The notes under the pieces: generated by a model
Database searches by the model: none
What the model was told of the DNA's origin: nothing
What the model saw: only the letters and a program-made list of their open reading frames with translations
Made by a program: the position numbers and the translations under genes
Origin: Caldilineaceae bacterium SB0664_bin_27
GTDB lineage: Bacteria; Chloroflexota; Anaerolineae; Caldilineales; Caldilineaceae
Reading direction: 5' to 3'
DNA length: 32,270 nt
Assembly: GCA_009838625.1 (NCBI GenBank)
Contig: VXRG01000037.1
Span: forward strand, 14,479 to 46,748
Shown: positions 22,080-29,855 of the stretch, piece by piece
How positions within the stretch are numbered: position 1 is the first letter of the stretch
Layout of the letters: every line of letters starts with the position of its first letter

Positions 22080-23779
22080 GTCAACTCCTCTTCGCTGACG
22101 ATATAAGCCTTGATTTTCGGTTGTGCGCTCGATGTCCAGTTGGCGTCCCTGAACTCGTCGTTTGAGTAGTCTGCAATTATGATCGTGCCATCTTCGAGCT
22201 GGTCCCAGTTACTGTAGCCGGAGTCGGCGGTGGCGTCGAGGCGGACCATGCGGTCGCGCCTGAACTGGTCGGGATAGCTGCCGGAGTCGGCGCGCCAAGC
22301 CCAGTTGACGCTGTGGCCATCCGGGTTTTCGATCGAGGCGCTCACGGCCCGCCAGTGGGAGACTCCGCACAGGTCGCTGCCAAAGCGGACAAGGCGGGCG
22401 CCGGACATTCTTGCCGCCGCCTTCAAACAGAGACGCCCATCGACGTAGACGGCGATTTCGCCTTCGGTGCGCACGACTTTGTACTTATGCCATTGCGTCG
22501 CATCCAGGGGGAAGCGGTGGGCCGGCAGGGGCCGCTCCCCGTTGCCCTCTTGCGGCACGCCGGTGGTGCTGTGGAAAGCGGCTTCTTCCTGGCTGCTCTC
22601 GGTCAGGGATATTTCATGGGGCGTGATGCGAACGCGGCAGCCGGCAAAGAGATCGCAGCCTTCGCTGGAACTGTCGGCCAGGCGAAGCTCGGCCTCCATC
22701 TGCACGGTAGCGCGGCTGGTAAGCGCGGGATAGAGTGAGAAAAATACTTGATTCTCTGGGGCGCGGTCAGTCGTCAATGTGAGGCTGCCCTTGTCAAGCA
22801 GGCAGCGGGTCTCATCCCAGATGAAAGATGCCGGCTCGAAACCCAGCTCCTCGCCGGGATCCCAGGCGAAGGCGTAGCTGGCAAAGGTTCCCCAGCGGTT
22901 GCGATATGTGACAAGCAGCTTGCCGGAGCGCAATCGATGTACGGCAGTGCGTTGACCGTAGAAGGGCGCGAGTTGGGGTGTGTTCCAGGTTCTGCCGTAG
23001 TCGTAGCTGTGGATGAGGCGGCTGGGCTGGCCGAAGGCGCCGTTGGCGAAACCGATGCGGGTGATGGCGAGCAGGTGGCCGGGTTCCAGTTCGACGATGC
23101 CTACTTCGGCGTCGCCGTGGTAGGGGTCATCTGAGATTGTGGAGGTGCGGTTCCAGGTCTTGCCGCGATCATCGGAGAAGACGGCCGTGTTCCGGTGGTA
23201 GAGGCTGTAGCCGGGGGGAGGCGGGCATTCAAAGAGTTCGGTTGCGATCGGCTCGGTACGGGTGTAGACGAGTGTTCCGTCCGAAAGGTCGACCACGTAA
23301 CCCGGTTCGCCGCCGACGTCGTCACATTGGACGGGCTGGCTCCAGGTAAGTCCGTCGTCTTCGCTCCACAACAGATAGTTGGCCATCCCTCTTTGAGATT
23401 GCTGCCAAAAGGCCAGGCGGGGCCAGTCTTGTCCAGACGTGCGCTGGCCCAGGTCGCAGATGATGACGAGGCGTCCGTCGCGCAGGCGGCTCAACTGGGG
23501 AGCGACCCAGACGCTGTGGTGCTCCCAGACGTTGCGGTGGGAGATGGAGCGATGTCCGTCCCAAGTGCGGCCGCCGTCGCTGGAGTAGGCGACCATGATA
23601 TGCGTACTGACGGCAGAATGGGAGTCCGAGAGACGGTAGACGGCGACCAGCCCGGAGGGCGTCGCGACGACATTGGCGACAGAGTGATACCAGCCGCGGG
23701 GGTTGGGGCAGACCAGGTCGGCCGGGTAGCTGTTCTGGTCGGCGATTACGAACTTTCTGTCTTCGGGAACCGCTCGCAT
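22076..23779 (-). CDS. Sialidase/BNR-fold protein with C-terminal LamG-like domain
   Basis: The 567-aa protein has a six-bladed sialidase-type propeller with four Asp-boxes (SxDxGxTW): SSDGGRTW (66-73), SEDDGLTW (139-146), SDDRGKTW (202-209) and SYDYGRTW (258-265). A jelly-roll segment follows at about 340-475 (WHKYKVVRTEGEIAVYVDGR), then a short tail (490-567). The fold covers sialidases and other exo-glycosidases. The classical arginine triad cannot be assigned with confidence, so sialic acid is not implied. No signal peptide is present, which is unusual for a secreted-type fold. It starts 5 bp after the preceding gene's stop and overlaps the next by 4 bp, placing it firmly inside the catabolic operon. 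Confidence 0.82.
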   Translation of the reverse strand: MRAVPEDRKFVIADQNSYPADLVCPNPRGWYHSVANVVATPSGLVAVYRLSDSHSAVSTHIMVAYSSDGGRTWDGHRSISHRNVWEHHSVWVAPQLSRLRDGRLVIICDLGQRTSGQDWPRLAFWQQSQRGMANYLLWSEDDGLTWSQPVQCDDVGGEPGYVVDLSDGTLVYTRTEPIATELFECPPPPGYSLYHRNTAVFSDDRGKTWNRTSTISDDPYHGDAEVGIVELEPGHLLAITRIGFANGAFGQPSRLIHSYDYGRTWNTPQLAPFYGQRTAVHRLRSGKLLVTYRNRWGTFASYAFAWDPGEELGFEPASFIWDETRCLLDKGSLTLTTDRAPENQVFFSLYPALTSRATVQMEAELRLADSSSEGCDLFAGCRVRITPHEISLTESSQEEAAFHSTTGVPQEGNGERPLPAHRFPLDATQWHKYKVVRTEGEIAVYVDGRLCLKAAARMSGARLVRFGSDLCGVSHWRAVSASIENPDGHSVNWAWRADSGSYPDQFRRDRMVRLDATADSGYSNWDQLEDGTIIIADYSNDEFRDANWTSSAQPKIKAYIVSEEELT

Positions 23780-23784
23780 CGACC

Positions 23785-24837
23785 TCAGTGCCCCGGCGGC
23801 AGCGGCAGGTCGACGCGCACGTTGCCGCGTGCGTGGGATTGGAGAAAGCCGACCAGAATCTCGACAGTCTTCTTGGCCTCTCTGGCCGGGCTGAGCAGGT
23901 CGCTGCCGTTTTCGATGGCGTCGATCAGATCGGCAACGCAGGCCGGAATCCTGGTGTACAGGTGGGCTTCAAAGGGAAGGAACTCGCTATTGTTTCTGTC
24001 GCGGCGGATGACGCGACTGTTGTGTACGTCGAGCATGGCAGTTTCGCCGTAGACCTGGAAGGTAAAACTGGCAGCGAACTGCGACTTGTTGGCGTTGACG
24101 AAGGCGCGCACGCCGTTGCGGAAGTGGACGTAGCCGGAGACGGCAGGGTCCGTAGCGGGATCTCTGCCGCCGTCGCCAAGGTACCTGTCATAGTGGTCGT
24201 AGCCGGGTTCCAGTTCGGCGAAGACCCATTCCGGCTCCGAATCGGCGAAGAAGCAGACGCCGTCGACCAGGTGGGTGCCGTTGCGGAACATCATTGCGCG
24301 CGGTCCGCCCAGCGTGGCGACAATACGCTGCACTTCGCCTATGGAGCCGCTGCGGATTGCTTCTCTGGCGACATCGTAGTGGGGTCCCCAGCGATTGGTG
24401 TGGTCCACGGCAATGAGGACGCCGTTGGCCTCGCAGGCTTCGATCATGCGGGTACAGTCGTCCACTGTTGTGGCGAACGGTTTTTCGCAGATGATTCCCT
24501 TGACACCGGCGTTTGCCGCTTCCACTACGATGTCGGTGTGGCGATGGTCAGAGGTGACGACGCTGACGATATCGAGGTTTTCGCGTTCGATCATGGCGCG
24601 GTAATCGGTGTAGGTTTCCAGTTCACCGAACTCCTGCCCCCAAGTGTCCGCCACCTTTTCGAACAGTTCCGTTTTGAGGTCGCAGACAGCGACAACGTCG
24701 GTCTGAGGGTTGAGGTGGTAGGCGCCGAGGTGGGAAGAGGGGCTGGGCGTCTTCAAAATGTTGTTTGGATCGGGAGCCGGACGGTTGGCCCCAATTCCTG
24801 ACAGGCCGACCACGCCTACTCGATAGTTCTGTTGCAT
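23785..24837 (-). CDS. Gfo/Idh/MocA-family oxidoreductase 2
   Basis: The 350-aa protein has the nucleotide-binding loop GVVGLSGIGANR (8-19), VVAVCDLK (48-55), the ICEKPFATT motif (116-124) and a C-terminal domain with NGTHLVDGVCFF. A proline-rich insert (PAPDPNNILKTPSPSSHLG) follows the glycine loop. AGGAGG stands about 10 nt upstream of the ATG. It lies 19 bp after the Ldh_2 gene and 5 bp before the sialidase-fold gene. It probably oxidises or epimerises a sugar or sugar-acid intermediate; the exact substrate cannot be told. Confidence 0.92.
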   Translation of the reverse strand: MQQNYRVGVVGLSGIGANRPAPDPNNILKTPSPSSHLGAYHLNPQTDVVAVCDLKTELFEKVADTWGQEFGELETYTDYRAMIERENLDIVSVVTSDHRHTDIVVEAANAGVKGIICEKPFATTVDDCTRMIEACEANGVLIAVDHTNRWGPHYDVAREAIRSGSIGEVQRIVATLGGPRAMMFRNGTHLVDGVCFFADSEPEWVFAELEPGYDHYDRYLGDGGRDPATDPAVSGYVHFRNGVRAFVNANKSQFAASFTFQVYGETAMLDVHNSRVIRRDRNNSEFLPFEAHLYTRIPACVADLIDAIENGSDLLSPAREAKKTVEILVGFLQSHARGNVRVDLPLPPGH

Positions 24838-24856
24838 CTGGATACGCCTCCTAGGT

Positions 24857-25891
24857 TTATTCCGCTAGTGAAACATTGAGTCTGTCGGCCCACTGTTCGA
24901 TCCGGCTAAATGTCTCTGCCGGAACGTCGATTCCCTCAACAAGACGTTGCTGCCTTGAACGGTGCTCAAAGTCGCCCGGAACGAGCACTTCATCGAAACC
25001 CGGGGCTGGAGGCGTCGCCTTCATGGCATCCAGGACCGCGCGGACGTTGCTCTGGTAGTCCTCAAGAGGCGTAAAGGCGTTTACATCGTAGACCTGCATG
25101 AAGAGACCGGCCATAGAGGTCAGCTCTGCGTTGAATGACCCGGCAAGCCCGCCCATCAGGCTGAAGAAGAGTGAAAGCGCATATCCTTTGTGGCCTCCAA
25201 ATGGAAGCATGTAGCCACCTTTTCTGAAGTCCTCGGGATTTGTTGAGGGATTGCCCTGGCTGTCGACCATTACGCCTTCAGGAACATCAAGCCCCTTGCT
25301 CAGGGCCACCAGGATCTTTCCGCCTGCGACAACGCTGGTGGCGAAGTCAATCACGAAGGGGGCGTCGTCGCCGGTGGGGATGCCCACTGCGATGGGGTTG
25401 GTGCCGAGGGCGCCGCGGGCGCCGCCGAAGGGGACGACTTGAGAACCTGCGGCGGAGGCGCCGCCCAGCGTAATCAGTGTAATGCAGCCGGCCTTCGCGG
25501 CCTGCTCGGCGTATTCGCCGACGCGGCCGATGTGGGTAGTGTTCTCGAAGGTGACGCAGCAGACGGCGGACTTTCTCGCTCGCTCGATGGCCCACTCCAT
25601 GGCCTGGCGGCTCATCGTGTGGCCGAATCCCTTTTTGCCGTCGACGTGCATCGTGTTGGCACTCTCGCGTACGATTTCAGGGTAGGCTTTGTTGTCGATG
25701 CCGCCGTCCTCGATCCGGTCCAGGTACATGGGTACGAACTGGACGCCGTGGGAGTCGTGACCGGCGAGATTGGCGTTGATGAGGATCTCTGCGACGGTGG
25801 CGGCGATGTCATCGGGGGACCCCGTGGCGGCGAAGAGGTCGCGGCTGATCTTTTGCAGGTATTGTGCTGAGTGGCGAGTGGACTGTGTCAT
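24857..25891 (-). CDS. Malate/L-lactate dehydrogenase (Ldh_2) family oxidoreductase
   Basis: The 344-aa NAD(P)-dependent 2-hydroxyacid/2-ketoacid dehydrogenase is of the Ldh_2 fold, which is not the Rossmann fold. Family motifs are NLAGHDSHGV (41-50, catalytic-type His48), HIGRVGEYAEQAA (120-132), GTNPIAVGIPT (163-173), FVIDFATS (179-186) and PFGGHKGYALS. Known members act on sulfolactate, ureidoglycolate, malate, 2,3-diketogulonate and similar acids. Together with three Gfo/Idh/MocA enzymes and an HpcH/HpaI aldolase it suggests oxidation of a sugar-acid-like chain. GAGGAG lies 4 nt upstream of the ATG. It is 77 bp downstream of Gfo 3 and 19 bp upstream of Gfo 2. Cytoplasmic dimer expected. 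Confidence 0.92.
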   Translation of the reverse strand: MTQSTRHSAQYLQKISRDLFAATGSPDDIAATVAEILINANLAGHDSHGVQFVPMYLDRIEDGGIDNKAYPEIVRESANTMHVDGKKGFGHTMSRQAMEWAIERARKSAVCCVTFENTTHIGRVGEYAEQAAKAGCITLITLGGASAAGSQVVPFGGARGALGTNPIAVGIPTGDDAPFVIDFATSVVAGGKILVALSKGLDVPEGVMVDSQGNPSTNPEDFRKGGYMLPFGGHKGYALSLFFSLMGGLAGSFNAELTSMAGLFMQVYDVNAFTPLEDYQSNVRAVLDAMKATPPAPGFDEVLVPGDFEHRSRQQRLVEGIDVPAETFSRIEQWADRLNVSLAE

Positions 25892-25968
25892 CGGGCTCCT
25901 CTAGTTTTGCGGCGGAATTGCTGCGATCCAGAAGTGGAACGCTGTCGAACTTTGCGGTAGAAGGGTGA

Positions 25969-27153
25969 CTATGCTTCGGTGCCCTGGGCGTGGTCAGCAT
26001 CACGAGCCAGAGGCAAGTCAATCACCCGCCCTTCGGCGGCGGATTTGTAGCCTGCCAACAGAATCTCGGTCAGGTAGGCGGCTTGGCGTGCATTCATCCC
26101 GCTCTCGCGACCTTCGACAATGCAGTCGATAAAGTAGCTGGCATCGGTGCGATCCTCAAACGAATTGGAGAGCGGGGCTAATGTGCGCTTGGGTTGGCCT
26201 CTGACCTCTTCCTGGGTGGTGCGCCAGAAGCCCATTGGATCGCGTGGGTGGATCTCGGGAGGTGTCCAGGGCGGGTCGGCGTTGTAGATTTCCAGGGTCG
26301 GTCGATTGGCGCTCAGGAAGAGGGACCCTTTGGTGCCGATGAGATGGATCTGGTTGGCGCCCCCGGCAGGGTGGCTGGACCAGCCTATCCGCCCGCCGGT
26401 GATTGTGGCGGTGACACCGCCTTCCAGGGTCAAGGAGAGGAAGCCGAAGTCTTCCATGTCTCGGCGCTGGTGCGCCTCGAAGAAGTAGTTGGCTGTGCTG
26501 CCGAAGACGGTTTCGACGGCGCGCCCGGATAACATGCAGACGAATCCCAAGGCATAGACGCCGATGGCGTAAAGCTCGGCCTTTGCGTCGACAAAGTTGG
26601 AGATTACGGGAGGAAAGATGGCCTGTCGCGGCGCGCCCAGCGTTGCCGTACCATTTGGCCCCTTCGCGAACAGGTTGTCGACGTGGATGGCGGTCAACTC
26701 GCCCAGTTCGCCTGACTCGACGACCTGGAGCGCCTGCTCCACCCATGGCTGATGGTTTGAGCTGAACATCTGACTGCGCACGCCGGTGCTTTCGACAGCG
26801 GCAACGACGGCGTCGGCGTGCGACAGGTAGGGCGTCATGGGCTTGTCGACATAGATGTGCTTACCGGCGGCGGCGCAGCGGGCGGCGATGCGGCCGCGTC
26901 GCTCGGGGTCGGCGCAGATGGAGACGACATGAACGTCGTCGCGGGCCAGCGCTTCATCCAGGTCGGGCCAGTAGGGAATGTCCAGGTCCTCGGCGAACTG
27001 CCTGTTCAACTGGGCGCGCTCGGAGGGTACGTCCTTTTCGTCAGTGAGGCCAACAAGGGTGCAGCGGGGATCGGCCCGCAGGTTCAGGGCGTAGTTTTCC
27101 TGATGCGTAAGCCTGCCGGAGATAAGTAGGACACCGAACTGCTGGCTGCTCAT
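25969..27153 (-). CDS. Gfo/Idh/MocA-family oxidoreductase 3
   Basis: The 394-aa protein is the most divergent of the three: the glycine loop is degenerate (GVLLISGRLTHQENY) and the catalytic-lysine motif is VDKPMTP (102-108) instead of EKP. The C-terminal sheet domain is clear (DFGFLSLTLEGGVTATITGG; IHLIGTKGSLFL). AAGGAGA lies 8 nt upstream of the ATG at 27153, which overlaps the preceding small gene by 4 bp (ATGA). The altered nucleotide loop might mean tightly bound or altered cofactor use; that is inference. Confidence 0.88.
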   Translation of the reverse strand: MSSQQFGVLLISGRLTHQENYALNLRADPRCTLVGLTDEKDVPSERAQLNRQFAEDLDIPYWPDLDEALARDDVHVVSICADPERRGRIAARCAAAGKHIYVDKPMTPYLSHADAVVAAVESTGVRSQMFSSNHQPWVEQALQVVESGELGELTAIHVDNLFAKGPNGTATLGAPRQAIFPPVISNFVDAKAELYAIGVYALGFVCMLSGRAVETVFGSTANYFFEAHQRRDMEDFGFLSLTLEGGVTATITGGRIGWSSHPAGGANQIHLIGTKGSLFLSANRPTLEIYNADPPWTPPEIHPRDPMGFWRTTQEEVRGQPKRTLAPLSNSFEDRTDASYFIDCIVEGRESGMNARQAAYLTEILLAGYKSAAEGRVIDLPLARDADHAQGTEA

Positions 27154-27644
27154 CGTTGGTCTCCTTCGGGGGACAATGAAACGGGCTGTCGTGAGAAGAG
27201 TGACGAATCGATAACGGCCACCATTCGCGAAGTTGACGAGACCGCAGCGTGTTGCAGTTTTTCGTCCACGCCACCGGCCAGATTACCCGCAGGCACAGTT
27301 ACCTCGGAACCGGCTTGATAGATGGAGCCGCGTGCGCCAAGGATGATCAGGTTCATTGTAGGATGATCCTGGGCCAGAGAAATTGCCAGAAGAGCCGACT
27401 GGCCGTTCGCGTATTCCAGCGCGAGCGAGAGATGGCCTGAGTCGGTCGAGCCGGTGGCGTAGACCCGGCGCGGCCGGGCCGACAGCCAGGATTCGGCATA
27501 TGCACTCATTTCGGCCAGCAGTGGTTTAAGTTCGGGCGCGGACTGGGCTGCGGCCGCGGTCCAGCGGACGAAGAGGGGCGTGCCGACTTGGCCGCCGGCG
27601 AGTGAATTGCTCACGGTCTGGTTCAACACAGTCCAATCGTACAT
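27150..27644 (-). CDS. Small protein resembling a Gfo/Idh/MocA C-terminal sheet domain
   Basis: I do not recognise this 164-aa protein as a named family. Residues about 67-112 (HLSLALEYANGQSALLAI ... NLIILGARGSIYQAG) parallel the C-terminal strands of the neighbouring Gfo 3 (FLSLTLEGGVTATITGG ... IHLIGTKGSLFL), so it looks like the substrate-side half of such an enzyme without the Rossmann domain. It overlaps Gfo 3 by 4 bp (ATGA), so the two are probably made in fixed ratio and might form a complex. It begins 79 bp after the permease gene. Alternatives are a decayed oxidoreductase or a separate ligand-binding protein. No signal peptide. Confidence 0.6.
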   Translation of the reverse strand: MYDWTVLNQTVSNSLAGGQVGTPLFVRWTAAAAQSAPELKPLLAEMSAYAESWLSARPRRVYATGSTDSGHLSLALEYANGQSALLAISLAQDHPTMNLIILGARGSIYQAGSEVTVPAGNLAGGVDEKLQHAAVSSTSRMVAVIDSSLFSRQPVSLSPEGDQR

Positions 27645-27723
27645 AGAGGGCTCCTGATTTTCTGATAGAACGCGCAGCGGTGGACTGTGGGTGACTGAAA
27701 TGAGAGACCTGTTCGCAGGAGGG

Positions 27724-28707
27724 TTATGATTCGGCCTGGCGCGGGTTGAGGGCGTCGTTCAGGCCGTCGCCAAGGAAGTTTATTCCGACTGAGACGATGG
27801 CAATTGTCAGGCCGGGGACGGCGACAAGCCAAGGTCGGTAGCGCCAGCTCAGCGCGTTGTCCTGTATCATGGCGCCCCAGCTGGCCTGGGGCGGCTGAAC
27901 GCCCACACCGAGAAAACTCAATCCGGACTCGGCGACGATGGCGCCGCCAAAACTGAAGGTAACCAGCACAATCAATGGACCGAGCGCGTTGGGTATCAGG
28001 TGCTTCAGTAAGATCTTCTTCTGACTGACACCTATGGCGCGTGCAGCCTCGACAAACTCCTTTTCGCGCAACGAAAGAATCTGTCCTCGGATCAAACGGG
28101 CGTAGCCGGGCCACTGGATCAGAGAGAGCGCCCCGAAAACGACGATCAGGTCGACGTAGGTGGGCGTTGCGAAGAATTCAAGGCCCGTCGCCTCGTACAT
28201 CGAATCGACCCAATCGGCGACCGGCTTGCGGAACGTGGCAGCAATCAGCGAGGCGAAAAGGAGTTGGGGAATCGACATGGTAACGTCGATGGCGCGGCCG
28301 ATCAGCCAGTCTGCCCACCTGCCAGAATAGGCGGCCACGGCACCGAGCAACATACCGAGAACGAGGCTAAAGACTGTAGAAATGATGGCGACCAAACCAG
28401 CGGTACGTGCGCCCCACATGATGCGGCTAAGCATGTCCCGTCCCAGGTCGTCAGTCCCAAGAAAATACTCCCTACTCGGGCCTTCGGCGATTCTGTCCAA
28501 GTTCTGGAGCATATAGGGATAAGGAGCGAGATACGGCCCGAAGAACGCTGTTGCTACGAGGAGCAAGAAGATGAATAAACCTGCCATAGACAGCCTGTTT
28601 CGTACCATACGCCGAAAGGCGTCGCTCCACAGGCCGCGAGTCTTCGTCTCCTGCGCTTCTAATTCAAGAGACAGCTCCGCGGTAGTCGCGGATTCCGTCT
28701 GGGCCAT
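27724..28707 (-). CDS. ABC transporter permease, DppC/OppC type (cassette 2)
   Basis: The 327-aa protein has a cytoplasmic N-terminus, a first helix (MAGLFIFLLLVATAFFG), the YFLGTDDLGRDMLSRI loop, the BPD_transp_1 core with EAA loop EFVEAARAIGVSQKKILLKH, and the end motif LSFLGVGVQPPQASWG. AAAGGAA lies 6 nt before the ATG. It contains an extra loop (FRKPVADWVDSMYEATGLEFFATPTYVD) between core helices that cassette 1 lacks. It pairs with the permease at 28799 and the lipoprotein at 29856. No ATP-binding subunit is encoded nearby. Confidence 0.94.
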   Translation of the reverse strand: MAQTESATTAELSLELEAQETKTRGLWSDAFRRMVRNRLSMAGLFIFLLLVATAFFGPYLAPYPYMLQNLDRIAEGPSREYFLGTDDLGRDMLSRIMWGARTAGLVAIISTVFSLVLGMLLGAVAAYSGRWADWLIGRAIDVTMSIPQLLFASLIAATFRKPVADWVDSMYEATGLEFFATPTYVDLIVVFGALSLIQWPGYARLIRGQILSLREKEFVEAARAIGVSQKKILLKHLIPNALGPLIVLVTFSFGGAIVAESGLSFLGVGVQPPQASWGAMIQDNALSWRYRPWLVAVPGLTIAIVSVGINFLGDGLNDALNPRQAES

Positions 28708-28798
28708 CCTAGATTCCTTTGCGCAGTGTTTGCAGAGCTTTTACCGCCGATATGCAGGTGGTCGATTCCCTGGGAGGACTATCTATGCGAACGGCGAC

Positions 28799-29746
28799 TT
28801 AGTCATAGGCTACGCGGGGATCCAGGAAAGGATAGATCAGATCGACGATGAGATTCAGACCCATCGTCATTCCGGCGGTAAATAGAACCACGCCATTGAT
28901 CATGTTAAAATCCCGGCCCGACAACCCTTGCTCGAACAGACGGCCCAAACCGGGCAGGTTGAAGGCAAGGTCGACAAACACTGCTCCCCACATGAAGTCG
29001 TCCACCAAGAGTCCGAGCGAAGTAACCACAGGAATAAGTGCGTTTCTGGCCACGTGCCGGGCCATGACCTTGACTTCGGTCAAACCTTTGGCGCGGGCTG
29101 TTCGAACAAAGTCGTTCTGCATTACTTCCAAAATGCCGCCGCGAGTCTGGCGAATTACGCTTGCCAGGGAACGCGTAGAGATGATGGCAGCGGCTATAAA
29201 GAAGGATGGATGCAGGGGCCCCTTCCATCCTCGGGGAACGTTCATGATGTCCAGCCAAAGGACGGCGATGATGAGCATCACCGGCACAAGGACATAGGGA
29301 GGAATGGACCAGAAGAACAGGCTACCGCTCACAATGGAGTAGTCGAGCCAGGTATTGTGAAACCTGGCCGCGAGCATACCCAGCGGGATGCCAATAAACG
29401 CCATGATGGCCAACACACCCAGCGCCAGCTGACCGGAGACAGGCAATGCGCGCTTAATGCGGGGCCAGATCGGTGCGGCGTCCAGGAAGGAATAGCCGAA
29501 CTTGCCCTGGAGAAGATTGCCCATGTAAGTGCCGAACTGCTCGTGGAAGGGTCTGTCAAGACCATACTTACTGCGCAGATCGGCGACTTCCTCCTCATTC
29601 AGATAGACGCCCTGTGCTGCCCACTGCGACCGCAGAATCGTAACAGGATCGATCGGCCCGAGATAGCCCAGGAGAAATACGATCATCAGGGTCGCGAAGA
29701 GCGTTGGGATAATGATCACCAGCCGCATTGACAAGTAGCGGGTCAC
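28799..29746 (-). CDS. ABC transporter permease, DppB/OppB type (cassette 2)
   Basis: The 315-aa DppB-type permease has an N-terminal helix (LVIIIPTLFATLMIVFLLGY), the YGLDRPFHEQF and GKFGYSF periplasmic segments, and EAA loop DFVRTARAKGLTEVKVMARH. The initiator is GTG at 29746 with GGGGA about 7-8 nt upstream; an internal ATG seven codons in is possible. It follows the lipoprotein gene across a 109-bp gap holding a large stem-loop, and is followed by the DppC gene after 91 bp. Confidence 0.93.
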   Translation of the reverse strand: MTRYLSMRLVIIIPTLFATLMIVFLLGYLGPIDPVTILRSQWAAQGVYLNEEEVADLRSKYGLDRPFHEQFGTYMGNLLQGKFGYSFLDAAPIWPRIKRALPVSGQLALGVLAIMAFIGIPLGMLAARFHNTWLDYSIVSGSLFFWSIPPYVLVPVMLIIAVLWLDIMNVPRGWKGPLHPSFFIAAAIISTRSLASVIRQTRGGILEVMQNDFVRTARAKGLTEVKVMARHVARNALIPVVTSLGLLVDDFMWGAVFVDLAFNLPGLGRLFEQGLSGRDFNMINGVVLFTAGMTMGLNLIVDLIYPFLDPRVAYD

Positions 29747-29796
29747 GTTTCAATCCCCAGAGGCAAGTGGTTCGTGGTGAATCGGAAGAAGGAGGC

Positions 29797-29836
29797 GGTC
29801 AGCGGCCGGTGCTTCAAGGGCAGCCGGCCACTGACC
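29797..29836 (-). promoter_or_regulatory. Strong intercistronic stem-loop, binding protein/permease junction (cassette 2)
   Basis: Arms GGTCAG-C-GGCCGG-TGC (29797-29812) and GCA-G-CCGGCC-A-CTGACC (29820-29836) form a 15-bp stem with one mismatch, one bulge and a 7-nt loop, starting about 20 nt after the lipoprotein stop. A pyrimidine-rich stretch (CCUCCUUCUUCC), not a true U tract, follows. It is unrelated in sequence to the cassette 1 hairpin but in the same place, consistent with mRNA protection or partial termination. Confidence 0.75.
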
Positions 29837-29855
29837 ACAGTTCTTCAATTATAGA

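Noticed and set aside
22076..23779. Calling the BNR protein a true sialidase (nanH)
   Set aside because: Asp-boxes define the fold only; the catalytic arginine triad, Tyr/Glu pair and signal peptide could not be assigned, and no sialic acid catabolism genes are present.
23788..24801. 337-aa plus-strand open frame
   Set aside because: It is the antisense of Gfo/Idh/MocA oxidoreductase 2, which has clear family motifs; the plus-strand product has none.
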